Below, in pieces: positions 5,259 to 6,068 of a stretch of DNA of 6,068 bases (its first letter is position 1; the number at the start of each line of letters is the position of its first letter). Under the pieces are notes generated by a model. The model searched no databases and was not told the DNA's origin. It was given only the letters and a program-made list of their open reading frames with translations. The stretch lies in the NCBI GenBank assembly GCA_015487405.1, contig WFPV01000173.1:1-6068 (forward strand). Direction: 5' to 3'. This DNA comes from Aquifex sp. (GTDB lineage Bacteria > Aquificota > Aquificia > Aquificales > Aquificaceae). The translations under genes and the position numbers were made by a program.

Positions 5259-5334
5259 GAGCCGGTAGCTCAGTCGGTAGAGCAACGGCCTTTTAAGCCG
5301 TGGGTCGCGGGTTCGAGTCCCGCCCGGCTCACCA
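5259..5334 (+). tRNA. tRNA-Lys, anticodon TTT
   Basis: A 76-base tRNA. The acceptor GAGCCGG pairs with CCGGCTC, followed by A and an encoded CCA. The anticodon stem ACGGC/GCCGT holds the loop CTTTTAA, giving TTT, which reads AAA and AAG. The T arm is GCGGG-TTCGAGT-CCCGC. The CCA ends only 11 bases before the pyrB start codon, so tRNA processing should define the 5' end of the pyrB message if they are cotranscribed. Confidence 0.96.
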
Positions 5335-5345
5335 CCTTACATTCA

Positions 5346-6068
5346 ATGAAAAGCCTAATAAGCGCCTATGATCTCACAAAGGACCAAGTAGATGAAATCC
5401 TAAGATTAGCAAAAGAATTTAAAGAAGGAAAAATAGAAAAACTAAACGCTTCAGCGGTTCTTTTTTTCGCAGAACCCTCAACCAGAACACGCCTCTCTTT
5501 TGAAAAGGCTGCAAGGGAGCTCGGGATATCAACTTACCTTGTGAGTGCCAACGAGAGTTCTACGGTAAAGGGAGAAAGTTTTGAGGATACACTAAAGACT
5601 TTGGAAGCTATGGGATACGACTTCGTCGTATTTAGAGTTCCTTTCGTTCTTTATCCTTACCAGCCTCTCGTTGAGAAGATTAATTTAAGACTTATAAACG
5701 CAGGGGACGGAACTCACCAGCACCCCTCCCAAGGATTGATAGACCTCTTCACCCTAAAGGAGAAATTCGGGGAGCTCAAGGGCTTAAGAGTTCTTTACGT
5801 GGGGGACATAAAGCATAGCCGTGTCTTTCGTTCGGGATTGCCCCTATTTAATATGTTTGGAGCCCAGGTAAGTGTCTGCGGACCCGCAACGCTCATACCG
5901 AGGGAAGTGGAAGCACTCGGCGTAAAAAAAGTCTTCAGCAACGTTGACGAAGGTATAGACTGGGCTGATGTCGTTATATGGCTCAGACTCCAAAAAGAAA
6001 GACAGAAGGAGAACTACATTCCTTCGGAAAGCAGTTACTTTAAGCAGTTCGGATTAACCGAAGAAAGA
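5346..6068 (+). CDS. pyrB: Aspartate carbamoyltransferase catalytic chain PyrB (5' part, cut by the window edge)
   Basis: PyrB joins carbamoyl phosphate and aspartate to N-carbamoyl-aspartate, the committed step of pyrimidine synthesis. The 241 codons visible, out of roughly 290-310 for the family, stay open to the window edge. The carbamoyl-phosphate domain has STRTR (45-49), Lys75 in STVKGES (equivalent to E. coli Lys84) and His126/Gln129 in THQHPSQGLIDL (His134/Gln137). The aspartate domain has Arg159 in GDIKHSRV (Arg167) and Arg214/Gln216 in WLRLQKERQ (Arg229/Gln231). The TVKGES and LRLQKERQ motifs separate it from ornithine carbamoyltransferase. In A. aeolicus the enzyme is reported to form a complex with dihydroorotase, whose gene is not in this window. 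The ATG lies 11 bases after tRNA-Lys and lacks a Shine-Dalgarno sequence. No in-frame start exists in the short gap upstream, which supports this start. Confidence 0.95.
   Translation, partial: MKSLISAYDLTKDQVDEILRLAKEFKEGKIEKLNASAVLFFAEPSTRTRLSFEKAARELGISTYLVSANESSTVKGESFEDTLKTLEAMGYDFVVFRVPFVLYPYQPLVEKINLRLINAGDGTHQHPSQGLIDLFTLKEKFGELKGLRVLYVGDIKHSRVFRSGLPLFNMFGAQVSVCGPATLIPREVEALGVKKVFSNVDEGIDWADVVIWLRLQKERQKENYIPSESSYFKQFGLTEER

Noticed and set aside
5346..6068. Ornithine carbamoyltransferase as an alternative identity for the last gene
   Set aside because: The TVKGES loop, THQHPSQGLIDL and LRLQKERQ motifs are those of aspartate carbamoyltransferase.

Overview
The window looks like chromosomal DNA from a hyperthermophilic member of the Aquificaceae, close to Aquifex aeolicus. 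The evidence is the protein sequences (GyrA, PurS, a DnaQ-type exonuclease, PyrB), heavy use of AGG/AGA and ATA codons, Lys/Glu/Ile-rich proteins, very GC-rich tRNA stems in an otherwise AT-rich sequence, tRNAs with genome-encoded CCA ends, and very tight gene packing. Species cannot be fixed by eye.

Layout. Positions 1-596 hold no intact gene that I can see, only two minus-strand remnants: a broken IS200/IS605-type tnpB (1-214, running off the left edge) and the 5' part of a small membrane-protein gene resembling the YIP1 family (309-504), broken at a run of eight T. A plus-strand cluster then reads gyrA (597-2909), purS (2926-3156) and a DnaQ-like 3'-5' exonuclease (3170-3751), with 13-16 bp gaps that suggest an operon. 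A divergent tRNA pair follows: tRNA-Leu(CAG) on the minus strand and tRNA-Ser(GCT) on the plus strand, 38 bp apart. tRNA-Leu converges on the exonuclease gene and tRNA-Ser converges on a membrane-anchored staphylococcal-nuclease-like gene (minus, 3979-4629), with only 6 and 4 bp between. That nuclease gene is divergent from a DUF302 gene (4738-5121). Last come a near-consensus promoter, tRNA-Ala(GGC), tRNA-Lys(TTT) and the first 241 codons of pyrB, which runs off the right edge.

Functionally this is mostly housekeeping: DNA topology (GyrA), purine synthesis (PurS), DNA repair or proofreading (exonuclease), translation (four tRNAs) and pyrimidine synthesis (PyrB). The genes are packed together without an obvious shared pathway, as is usual in Aquifex. 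I see no defence island, CRISPR array, prophage or clear new system. The most notable points are the GyrA C-terminal domain without a GyrA box (a gyrase-derived protein expected to behave like topoisomerase IV), the lack of a Shine-Dalgarno sequence and the near-absent leader of gyrA and pyrB, the terminator-free convergent tRNA/protein gene junctions, and the two decayed genes at the left edge.
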